Below are positions 51,575-58,752 of a DNA stretch of 64,000 nucleotides, piece after piece. This DNA comes from Prosthecomicrobium pneumaticum. GTDB taxonomy: Bacteria; Pseudomonadota; Alphaproteobacteria; Rhizobiales; Kaistiaceae. The position numbers and the translations under genes were made by a program. Where the stretch lies: the NCBI RefSeq assembly GCF_014199915.1, contig NZ_JACHOO010000007.1, positions 124,001-188,000 on the forward strand, written 5' to 3'. The stretch's first letter is position 1, and every line of letters starts with the position of its first letter. Under the pieces are notes generated by a model, which was given only the letters and a program-made list of their open reading frames with translations, did no database searches and was not told where the DNA came from.

Positions 51575-54500
51575 TCAGCCGTCGCCCATCGCCATCAGGC
51601 TCGCATTGCCACCCGCGGCGGCCGTGTTGACCGAGACCACCTGTTCGAGCGCGAAGCGAGCGAGATAGTTCGGCCCGCCCGCCTTCGGGCCGGTGCCGGA
51701 GAGGCCCGAGCCGCCGAAGGGCTGGGTGCCGACCACCGCGCCGATGATGTTGCGGTTGACATAGACATTGCCGACCGGCAGCGCGGCGACGATCCGCTCC
51801 ACCGTCTCGTCGATCCGGCTGTGGATGCCGAGCGTCAGCCCATAGCCGCTCGCCGCAACCGCGGCGATCACCCGGTCGAGCTCCCCCGCCCGCCAGCGCA
51901 CGACATGGAGCACCGGGCCGAACACCTCCTTCGTCAGCGCCGCGGCGTCGGCGAGTTCGATGATCGCCGGCGCGACGAAATGGCCCTCGCCCGGCGCAGG
52001 TCCGGCGAGGCGCACACGCGCCGTCTGCCGCATCGCCGCGACATGGGCGTCGAGCGCCTCCTTCGCCGCCCCGTCGATCACCGGGCCGAGATCGGTCGCC
52101 GGATCGCGCGGGTCGCCGAGCGTCAGTTCGGCCGCGGCCCCTTCGATCATCGCCAGCATGCGGTCGGCGACGTCCTCCTGCAGGAAGAGGAGCCGCAGCG
52201 CCGAGCACCGCTGGCCGGCCGAGCGGAAGGCGGACGCGATCACATCGTCCGTCACCTGCTCGGGCAGCGCCGTCGCATCGACGATCATCGCGTTGAGCCC
52301 CCCGGTCTCGGCGACGAGCGGCACGATCGGACCATCCTTGGCGGCGAGCGCGCGGTTGATCGCGAAGGCCGTCTCGGTCGAGCCGGTGAAGACGACGCCG
52401 GCGACGTCCCGATGCGCGACGAGCGCCGCGCCGAGCGCGCCGTCGCCGGGCGCGAGGACGAGCGCATCGGCCGGAACGCCCGCCTCGTGCGCCAGCCGCA
52501 CGGCTTCCGCCGCGACGAGCGGCGTCTGTTCGGCGGGTTTCGCCACCACGGTATTGCCGGCCGCGAGCGCCGCCGTCACCTGGCCGAGGAAGATGGCGAG
52601 CGGGAAGTTCCAGGGCGAGATGGCAAGGAAGACGCCACGGCCGCGATGGACCAGCCGGTCCGCCTCGCCGGTCGGCCCGGGCATCGCGGTCTCGACGAAG
52701 AGGCGGCGGGCCTCCGCCGCATAATAGCGGCAGAAATCCGCCGCCTCGCGCACTTCCGCGATGCCGTCGGGCAGCGTCTTGCCGGCCTCGCGGGCGAGCA
52801 GGGCGACGAGCCGGTCGCGCTGCGCCTCGAGGAGATGGGCGAGCCGCTCGAGCGCCGCGGCACGCTGTTCGACCGGGGTCCGCGACCAGGCGCCGAAGCC
52901 CGCCTTCGCCGCGGCGACGAGCGGCCCGGCCGCCTCCGGCGTCGCCTCCGCGACCGCGCCGACGACGCTCACCCCGTCCGCCGGCTCGAGCACCGGGCGC
53001 GACGGAAGCGTCTCGACCGCGACCGGCGCGATCGGCCGGGCTGCGAGCGCCCGGCCGTCCGCGGCGGCGAGCGCGGCGGCGAGCCGGCCGAGCGTCGCGG
53101 CATGGCCGAATTCGAGGCCGGCCGAGTTCTTCCGCGCGCCGTAGAGGTCCCTCGGCAGCGGCAGACGGGCGTGCCGCGCCCGCGCGCCGCCTTCGAGCGT
53201 CGATTCCGGTTTGACGAGCAAGTCCTTGATCGGAATGCGCTTGTCGCCGACCACCGAGACGAAGGAGGAGTTCGCGCCGTTCTCGAGCAGGCGGCGGACG
53301 AGATAGGCGAGCAGGTCGCGATGGCCGCCCACCGGCGCATAGATGCGGGTCGAGACGGTCGGCACCGCCTCGTGCACCGCCGCGTGCAGCGCCTCCCCCA
53401 TGCCGTGCAGGCGCTGGAACTCGAAGCCCTGCGCATCGCCGGCCATCTCGAGGATGGTGGCGATGGTGAGCGCGTTGTGGGTGGCGAATTGTGGGAAGAT
53501 GCGCGGCCGCAGGTCGAGCAAGTGCCGCGCACAGGCGAGATAGTTCTGGTCGGTCGCCGCCTTGCGGGTGAATACCGGATAGTCGTCGAGGCCGCGCTCC
53601 TGCGCCCGCTTGACCTCGGTGTCCCAATAGGCGCCCTTGACGAGGCGCACCATCAGCCGCCGGTCGAGCGCGGCCGCGAGAGCGCCGAGCCAGTCGATCA
53701 CCGCGCCGGCGCGCTTCTGATAGGCCTGCACGGCGAGCCCGAATCCGTCCCAGCCGGCGAGGCGCGGATCGGCGAGCGCCGCGGCGATCACGTCGAGCGA
53801 CAGTTCGAGCCGGTCCGCCTCCTCGGCATCGACGGTGAAGTTGAGGTCGTGCGCCCGCGCCGCGAGGGCGAGCTCGACGAGGCGCGGCACCAGTTCGGCC
53901 ATCACCCGGTCGCGCTTCACCGCCTCATAGCGCGGGTGAAGCGCCGAGAGCTTGACCGAGATGCCGGGCCGGTCGGGCAGCGGCTTCTTGCCGGCCGCCG
54001 CACCGATCGCCGCGATCGCCGCGGCATAGGAGCGGAAATAGCGGTCGGCATCGTCGGCGGTGCGGGCGCCCTCGCCGAGCATGTCGTAGGAGTGCCGGAA
54101 TCCCTCCGCCTCGAGCGACCGGGCGCGCTTCAGCGCCTCGCCGATCGTCTCGCCGAGCACGAAGTGGTGGCCGAGAAAGCGCATCGCCTGCCGGGTCGCG
54201 GTGCGTACCGTCGGCTGGCCGAGCCGGCGCACCAGCCCGGCGATGATGCCGTCCGGGTTCTCGCCCGGCGCGACGATCTTCGCCGAGAGCCCGAGCGCCC
54301 AGGTCGAGGCGGAGACGAACCACGTCTCCGCCCGGCCGGCATGCGCCGCCCAGCCGGCGCCGCCGAGCTTGTCCTCGATCAGCCGGTCCTGTGTCGCCGC
54401 GTCGGGCACGCGCAGCAGCGCCTCGGCGAGCACCATCAGCGCCAGCCCCTCGCGCGTCGACAGGCCGAATTCGCGCAGGAAATCCTCGATGCCGCCGATC

Positions 54501-54670
54501 GCGCCGGCCCGCGCCCGGATCGCGGCGATGAAGCCCGCGGCGCGGGCGTCGACCCGCGCCTCCGCGGCCGGATCGAGCCGGGCCGCGGCGATCGCGGCGC
54601 GGATCAGCGCGGCGTCGTCGCCGGCATAAGGGGGGCGGAAGGGTGGCGGCGGGCTGGGCGCGAGCGGCAT
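51575..54670 (-). CDS. putA: Bifunctional proline dehydrogenase / P5C dehydrogenase PutA
   Basis: A 1031-residue enzyme oxidising proline to glutamate. The FAD-dependent barrel is about residues 150-470 (KLSALHPRYEAVKRDRV, RLVKGAYWDTEVKRAQERG, FATHNALT). The aldehyde dehydrogenase half is about 540-1000, with the catalytic Glu in VAETGGLNAM and the catalytic Cys in SAGQRCSALRLLF. The N-terminal ribbon-helix-helix domain of E. coli PutA is missing, so it cannot repress its own gene. That task belongs to the divergent PutR. The start is the ATG at 54668-54670. Confidence 0.97.
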   Translation of the reverse strand: MPLAPSPPPPFRPPYAGDDAALIRAAIAAARLDPAAEARVDARAAGFIAAIRARAGAIGGIEDFLREFGLSTREGLALMVLAEALLRVPDAATQDRLIEDKLGGAGWAAHAGRAETWFVSASTWALGLSAKIVAPGENPDGIIAGLVRRLGQPTVRTATRQAMRFLGHHFVLGETIGEALKRARSLEAEGFRHSYDMLGEGARTADDADRYFRSYAAAIAAIGAAAGKKPLPDRPGISVKLSALHPRYEAVKRDRVMAELVPRLVELALAARAHDLNFTVDAEEADRLELSLDVIAAALADPRLAGWDGFGLAVQAYQKRAGAVIDWLGALAAALDRRLMVRLVKGAYWDTEVKRAQERGLDDYPVFTRKAATDQNYLACARHLLDLRPRIFPQFATHNALTIATILEMAGDAQGFEFQRLHGMGEALHAAVHEAVPTVSTRIYAPVGGHRDLLAYLVRRLLENGANSSFVSVVGDKRIPIKDLLVKPESTLEGGARARHARLPLPRDLYGARKNSAGLEFGHAATLGRLAAALAAADGRALAARPIAPVAVETLPSRPVLEPADGVSVVGAVAEATPEAAGPLVAAAKAGFGAWSRTPVEQRAAALERLAHLLEAQRDRLVALLAREAGKTLPDGIAEVREAADFCRYYAAEARRLFVETAMPGPTGEADRLVHRGRGVFLAISPWNFPLAIFLGQVTAALAAGNTVVAKPAEQTPLVAAEAVRLAHEAGVPADALVLAPGDGALGAALVAHRDVAGVVFTGSTETAFAINRALAAKDGPIVPLVAETGGLNAMIVDATALPEQVTDDVIASAFRSAGQRCSALRLLFLQEDVADRMLAMIEGAAAELTLGDPRDPATDLGPVIDGAAKEALDAHVAAMRQTARVRLAGPAPGEGHFVAPAIIELADAAALTKEVFGPVLHVVRWRAGELDRVIAAVAASGYGLTLGIHSRIDETVERIVAALPVGNVYVNRNIIGAVVGTQPFGGSGLSGTGPKAGGPNYLARFALEQVVSVNTAAAGGNASLMAMGDG

Positions 54671-54792
54671 GGCGGGTCCCCGGATGGATCGACCGGACTC
54701 TAGCCGGCCGCGCGCCGCGATTTCCGGCTTTGATGGCGCCCGCTGCCGTGCTTTCCTCGGCGGATCGGCGCACGGGCGGGGAAGCGACGGCC

Positions 54793-55245
54793 ATGGACCG
54801 GATCGACCGGGCGATCCTGAAGACGCTGCAGGCCGACGGCCGGATCACCACCAACGACCTCGCCGCCCGCGTCGCCCTCTCGCCGTCGGCGACCGCCGAC
54901 CGGGTCCGCCGGCTGCAGCGAGAGGGCTATATCGAAGGTTACGGCGCCCGCCTCTCGGCGAAGCGGCTGGGGCTCGACCTCCTCGTCTTCGTCGAGGTGA
55001 AGCTCGACCGCACCACGCCGGACGTCTTCGACATCTTCGCCCGCGCGGTCGGGCGCGCCCCGGAAGTGCTCGAATGCCATATGGTTGCGGGCGGCTTCGA
55101 CTATCTGATCAAGGCCCGCGTCGCCGACATGGCGGCCTACCGCCGCTTCCTCTCCGACACCCTGCTCGCCCTGCCGGGCGTGCGCGAGACGCACACCTAT
55201 CCCGTGATGGAGGAGGTGAAGTCGACCGACGCCCTGCCGCTGTGA
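54793..55245 (+). CDS. putR: Lrp/AsnC-family regulator PutR
   Basis: A 150-residue Lrp-type regulator. The helix-turn-helix is at about residues 1-55 (MDRIDRAILKTLQADGRITT, LSPSATADRVRRL), followed by the RAM effector domain with VLECHMVAGGFDYLIK. It is divergent from putA with 122 bases between the starts. That is the standard alphaproteobacterial putR-putA arrangement, where proline-bound PutR activates putA. I could not point to a clear Lrp site in the shared region. Confidence 0.92.
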   Translation: MDRIDRAILKTLQADGRITTNDLAARVALSPSATADRVRRLQREGYIEGYGARLSAKRLGLDLLVFVEVKLDRTTPDVFDIFARAVGRAPEVLECHMVAGGFDYLIKARVADMAAYRRFLSDTLLALPGVRETHTYPVMEEVKSTDALPL

Positions 55246-55323
55246 GGGCGGCATGGAACGGGGATCGGGCTTCGACGAGGGACTCGCCCTAAGCCATTGA
55301 CCTTTCTCGGCCAAACTAAGTCC

Positions 55324-55351
55324 TTGATTTGTCTTTTCAATCGCGTATATT
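55324..55351 (+). promoter_or_regulatory. Sigma-70-type promoter for the Panacea-domain pair
   Basis: TTGATT (55324-55329) and TATATT (55346-55351) are 16 bases apart. The expected start of transcription falls at or next to the ATG at 55358, so the message is probably leaderless. This is the clearest consensus-like promoter in the window and lies in low-GC DNA. Confidence 0.65.
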
Positions 55352-55357
55352 TACAGG

Positions 55358-55888
55358 ATGCCGATCCGCTTTAAATTTGCAGCACAGAAGGCAAGTGCGG
55401 CCATCCATTGGATGACCGCGCAGCAGCATGACCTCGATCTACACGCTGCGCTGAAGGCCTTTTACTTTGCCGATAAGTCTCACCTCCGTGAATGGCGCCG
55501 GCCAATTTTTGGGGCCACTTATCGCGCCATGCGATTTGGCCCTGTCCCCCTTGAGATATACGAGATGATGAAGGGGGAGGCGCTCTGGAAGGCAGAGCTT
55601 GGAGCGGAGAAATTTCCTTGGGAGATCTCAGGATATCGCCTTCGGCGCATCGCCAATTCTCAGCCTGACCTGGATGTATTCTCAGATTCAGAAGTTGAGC
55701 ATCTGTCCCGTGGATTAGAGAAGTCGCTCTCTATGACGTTCAATGAACGGACGGAGGCGACACATGGACCCGATTGGCAGAAGGCCGAACTGGGACTAAT
55801 GCGTTATGAAGACATGCTTGAAGACAGCCCGCATAAAGCGGAGACAATAGCTTATTTGGAGGCGAATGGACGGTATATGCGCCTATGA
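55358..55888 (+). CDS. Panacea-domain protein (SocA-type antitoxin candidate)
   Basis: A 176-residue protein with the Panacea (SocA/DUF4065) arrangement. An N-terminal helical part reads KFAAQKASAAIHWMTAQQ and LKAFYFADKSHLREWRRPI, followed by GATYRAMRFGPVPLEIYEMM, the usual FGPV motif. Panacea domains serve as antitoxins that neutralise many unrelated toxins. The GC content is far below that of neighbouring genes, a sign of transfer. Its stop overlaps the start of the next gene (ATGA), the expected tight coupling of a toxin-antitoxin pair. Start at the ATG seven bases after the -10 element. Confidence 0.85.
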   Translation: MPIRFKFAAQKASAAIHWMTAQQHDLDLHAALKAFYFADKSHLREWRRPIFGATYRAMRFGPVPLEIYEMMKGEALWKAELGAEKFPWEISGYRLRRIANSQPDLDVFSDSEVEHLSRGLEKSLSMTFNERTEATHGPDWQKAELGLMRYEDMLEDSPHKAETIAYLEANGRYMRL

Positions 55889-56250
55889 TGAATACCTTGG
55901 AGGTAACGTGGATCTCCGATGAAGAGATACGCCCTCCAGGCCCAAAGATGGTCGTGTGCGTTGAGCCCCATAAGGGGTTTTATTTTCGTATTAACTCACA
56001 TGACAACTGGGAGCCGTGCGTCCCGTTAATCAAGGAGCCTCACCACCGCTTCCTTCGCTGGGATAGCTTCATTGAATGCTCTATCTTGGAGATAGACAAC
56101 TATATAATCGGGAAGGCTGTCAAGGAAAGAGGTATAATTGGGAAGATATCGCCGCTGCTCTGCGCAAAAATCATCGAGCAACTAGGTTATGCCCGCGGCT
56201 CGAGGCACGACAAAAACGCGATCGTATCCGCCCTCAACAAGACGATTTGA
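55885..56250 (+). CDS. Putative toxin partner of the Panacea-domain protein
   Basis: A 121-residue protein without a family I can name. It is rich in aromatic and charged residues (FYFRINSHDNWEPCVPL, HHRFLRWDSFIECSILEID) and ends in a helical Lys/Arg segment. The strand-rich centre could form a small barrel like PemK/MazF ribonucleases, but this is only an impression and no catalytic motif is certain. Position, ATGA overlap and shared low GC with the Panacea gene make it the likely toxin. Confidence 0.6.
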   Translation: MMNTLEVTWISDEEIRPPGPKMVVCVEPHKGFYFRINSHDNWEPCVPLIKEPHHRFLRWDSFIECSILEIDNYIIGKAVKERGIIGKISPLLCAKIIEQLGYARGSRHDKNAIVSALNKTI

Positions 56251-56354
56251 CGGCATCTTTCATTATAGATTCTGATTCTAAAATATTGCCCGCCTCAATG
56301 CGCATACAGGCATAGCGCATCAGATGAGGCTATATATGTCCGCTGATCGTGTTG

Positions 56355-56540
56355 CTATACTCCCAACTCCGTCTCGCCGGATGTCTCGATAAGATCCATC
56401 ACGATGCCGGGCAGCTTGGCCGCCAGCCCTTCGAGCGTCTCCGCCTCGGCATTCAGGCCCGGCAGGTCGCTCGATTCGACATACCAGACCCCCGCCTCGG
56501 CGTCATGGGCCGCCTTCACGAGGATCAATGGTCGCGCCAT
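56355..56540 (-). CDS. Orphan HicB-like (DUF1902-type) small protein
   Basis: A 61-residue protein with RPLILVKAAHDAEAGVWYVE, SSDLPGLNAEAETLEGLAAK and a short helical end, the truncated-RNase-H-like fold of HicB/DUF1902 proteins. Such genes are normally followed or preceded by a HicA RNA-cleaving toxin. Only about 100 low-GC bases separate it from the neighbouring gene downstream, and no HicA frame is found there or upstream. It may be a solitary antitoxin left after loss of the toxin. It adjoins the Panacea pair, so the two mark one accessory islet. Confidence 0.75.
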   Translation of the reverse strand: MARPLILVKAAHDAEAGVWYVESSDLPGLNAEAETLEGLAAKLPGIVMDLIETSGETELGV

Positions 56541-56603
56541 GGGACACCCCGTCGTTTCACGGCGGGGACTATCGCATCCCGCGCCCTCCCCGGCAAACGC
56601 GCC

Positions 56604-56936
56604 TTACAGCGCCAGTTCGCGATAGGTGCCGATCTCGGCGGCGATGCCGAGGCGCGCGATCAGGGCGCGGCGGTCGAAGCCGTCGGCGGCATGAGCGGCG
56701 GCGACCGCACGGCCGGCCGCCTCGATCGCCGCGGCGCTCTCCCATTCGGCGATCGTCACGACCATCGAGGCGCCGCCCTCGGCCTCGCGCTCGACGATCG
56801 CGTCGCGGACGAAGCCCGGCTGGCGGCGCAGTACGGCATGGGTGGCGCGCACGCGGTCGAGAAATTCCGCGCGGCCCGGGGCGGGCACGACGAACCGGTC
56901 GACCCGGTAGAGCGGCTGGGCGTTCTGGTCGGACAT
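56604..56936 (-). CDS. Antibiotic biosynthesis monooxygenase (ABM) domain protein
   Basis: A 110-residue ferredoxin-like dimeric protein of the ABM family: LYRVDRFVVPAPGRAEFLDRV, LRRQPGFVRDAIVE, VVTIAEWESAAAIEAA. Members oxidise quinols or other aromatic compounds without cofactors, or bind heme. The ATG at 56934-56936 gives MSDQNAQPLYR. The gene is preceded by a MerR-type promoter with a near-perfect SoxR box, so it is probably induced by redox-cycling drugs. Single gene. Confidence 0.85.
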   Translation of the reverse strand: MSDQNAQPLYRVDRFVVPAPGRAEFLDRVRATHAVLRRQPGFVRDAIVEREAEGGASMVVTIAEWESAAAIEAAGRAVAAAHAADGFDRRALIARLGIAAEIGTYRELAL

Positions 56937-56985
56937 GGCGGAGCGATCCCTGCGCGGGCCGCCCCGATGGCGGCCCGAGGAGAAG

Positions 56986-57016
56986 ACGCTACGACCTCGA
57001 GTTAACTCGAGGTCAA
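56986..57016 (-). promoter_or_regulatory. SoxR-type promoter with 22-base perfect palindrome
   Basis: On the minus strand TTGACC (57011-57016), a 19-base spacer and TAGCGT (56986-56991) form the over-long promoter typical of MerR-family activators. The spacer region carries a perfect 22-base palindrome at 56993-57014 whose half is GACCTCGAGTT. The published E. coli SoxR site is CCTCAAGTTAACTTGAGG, and this one differs only by a symmetric A/T to G/C change. No soxR gene lies in the window. Confidence 0.75.
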
Positions 57017-57113
57017 GCCTCTTTGCGCGTCCCTTCCGCTTCGGCTTCGGCGACCGCGGTGCCACCGCACCGGCTACCCGCCCGCCGCTCCGCGCCGCCG
57101 TGCCGCTCCCCGG

Positions 57114-58097
57114 TCAGACGCCCCAGCGGAGCGCCGGGGTGTGTACCGGTGCATCCCACAGCGCCGCCGCCTCGTCGTCGAGAAGGCTCACCGTGATCGA
57201 GCAGCCGGCCATTTCGAGCGCGGTCACGTAATTGCCGACGAGCGCGCGGGCGATCGGCACGCCGTGCTTTGCGAGCTGCTTCCGCGCCGCCTCGAACATC
57301 ACATAGAGCTCCATCGCCGGCGTACCGCCGAAGCCGTTGACGAGCACCAGCGCCGGCCCCTTCTGCGGCAGGTCGCCGACGATCGCCGCCACCATTTCTT
57401 CGGCGATCGCATCGGCGGAGGCGAGCTTGACGCGCCGCCGGCCGGGCTCGCCATGGATGCCGACGCCCATCTCCATCTCGTCCTCGGCGAGCGTGAAGGT
57501 CGGCGTGCCGGCCGCCGGAACGGTGCAGCTCGTCAGCGCGACGCCCATCGACCGGGTGCGGCCGTTGACCCGGTCGCCGAGCGCCTTGAGCACATCGAGC
57601 GGCCGGCCCTCCTCCGCCGCGGCGCCGACGATCTTCTCGACGATCATCGTGCCGGCGACGCCGCGCCGCCCGGTCGAATAGGTCGAGGTTTCGACGGCCA
57701 CGTCGTCGTCGGTGACGACGCGCATCACCGGGCCGGACGCCATCTCGGCCGCCATCTCGAAATTCATCACGTCGCCCTCATAGTTCTTGACGATGAGGAG
57801 CGTGCCGGCGCCGGTATCGACCTCGGCGAGCGCGGCGAGCATCTGGTCGGGCGTCGGCGATGTGAAGACCTGGCCCGGACAGGCGGCATCGAGCATGCCC
57901 CGGCCGACGAAGCCGGCATGCAGCGGCTCGTGGCCGGAGCCGCCGCCCGAGACGAGCGCCACCTTGCCGGGCTTCAGCGCCGCCCGGCGAACGAATTTCC
58001 GCTCCGCTCCGAGCGTGACGAGATCGCCATGCGCCGCGGCGAAGCCGTCGAGCGCCTCGGCGAGCACCGTCTCCGGCGCGTTGATCAGCTTCTTCAT
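57114..58097 (-). CDS. dhaK: Dihydroxyacetone kinase subunit DhaK
   Basis: A 327-residue substrate-binding subunit of the PEP-dependent DHA kinase. GGGSGHEPLHAGFVGRGML forms the start of the DHA pocket, and GVGIHGEPGRRR contains the histidine that binds dihydroxyacetone covalently. It receives phosphate from DhaL. I chose the ATG at 58095-58097 (MKKLINAPE). It is the last gene of the dha operon, separated from the rest by about 240 bases of REP-like hairpins. Confidence 0.96.
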   Translation of the reverse strand: MKKLINAPETVLAEALDGFAAAHGDLVTLGAERKFVRRAALKPGKVALVSGGGSGHEPLHAGFVGRGMLDAACPGQVFTSPTPDQMLAALAEVDTGAGTLLIVKNYEGDVMNFEMAAEMASGPVMRVVTDDDVAVETSTYSTGRRGVAGTMIVEKIVGAAAEEGRPLDVLKALGDRVNGRTRSMGVALTSCTVPAAGTPTFTLAEDEMEMGVGIHGEPGRRRVKLASADAIAEEMVAAIVGDLPQKGPALVLVNGFGGTPAMELYVMFEAARKQLAKHGVPIARALVGNYVTALEMAGCSITVSLLDDEAAALWDAPVHTPALRWGV

Positions 58098-58155
58098 GGT
58101 CGTCCTCCCCGAAATCCTCGTTCTGTCCGTCTTCCGCCGCGCCGGCGGAAGGCCC

Positions 58156-58320
58156 TCACCCCGGCCCTCTCCCGCGGAGCGGGAGAGGGAGCCCGTTGCT
58201 CTCTTCCGTCGCGGCTCGGGATCCCCTCTCCCACCTGCGAAGTCGGCTGCTGCCGACTTCGCCTTCTCCACGCTCGGCTCGGCAACAGCCGAGCCGAATG
58301 GGAGAGGGTAGGGTGAGGGC
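58156..58320. repeat. REP-like hairpin cluster inside the dha operon
   Basis: Three hairpins in a row. CCCTCTCCCGC / GCGGGAGAGGG with a three-base loop is at 58165-58189; an eleven-base stem GCGAAGTCGGC / GCCGACTTCGC with loop TGCT is at 58237-58262; and GCTCGGCT / AGCCGAGC is at 58272-58294. The first belongs to the same family as the arms at 30930-31070. Possible processing or mRNA-stability signals between the HTH gene and dhaK. Confidence 0.75.
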
Positions 58321-58335
58321 TCTTCCCTTCTCGCC

Positions 58336-58752
58336 CTACCCCTCCACCAGCCGGGTCAGGCGCTGCACGAAGTCGCCGACCAGCCGGTCGAGATCCTGGT
58401 TCCGTTCCGCATCGCCGAGATCCGGCAGATAGATGACGTGCGCCCGCATCCGCTTCGTCTCCTTCAGCGCCGGCACACGGCGGGGATGGGCGCGGGCATA
58501 GAGTTCGAGGAACTGCCGCCGCTCCTCGGGCGAGAAATGGCAGATCTCGAACAGCGTCTCGATGTGCTGCGCCGGGATCGGCGTCGCATAGGCGGGATTG
58601 GTGATGTGCGAGACGAAGCTGCGGTTCTTGCCGAGCGCCTGTGCGATGCGGCCCCGCGTGCCCGACGGCCGGTTGTCGAGCACGCGCTGCAGCAGGTCCT
58701 TATAGGCCGCCACGGCCTCGCCCGCCTCCCCGCCGCCATCCGCCGGGCTCAT
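58336..58752 (-). CDS. HTH-like protein of the dha operon
   Basis: A 138-residue protein. The central RGRIAQALGKNRSFVSHI fits a helix-turn-helix of the XRE type. It is followed by HIETLFEICHFSPEERRQF and a C-terminal tail with AHVIYLPDLGD and RLVGDFVQRLTRLVE, which could be a dimerisation helix. Its start overlaps the EI stop by four bases (ATGA), so it is translated with the PTS proteins and probably senses or regulates this operon. I know of no described function. Confidence 0.65.
   Translation of the reverse strand: MSPADGGGEAGEAVAAYKDLLQRVLDNRPSGTRGRIAQALGKNRSFVSHITNPAYATPIPAQHIETLFEICHFSPEERRQFLELYARAHPRRVPALKETKRMRAHVIYLPDLGDAERNQDLDRLVGDFVQRLTRLVEG

Noticed and set aside
56251-56354. 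HicA toxin next to the HicB-like gene
   Set aside because: Only about 100 bases are available and no frame resembles HicA on either strand.
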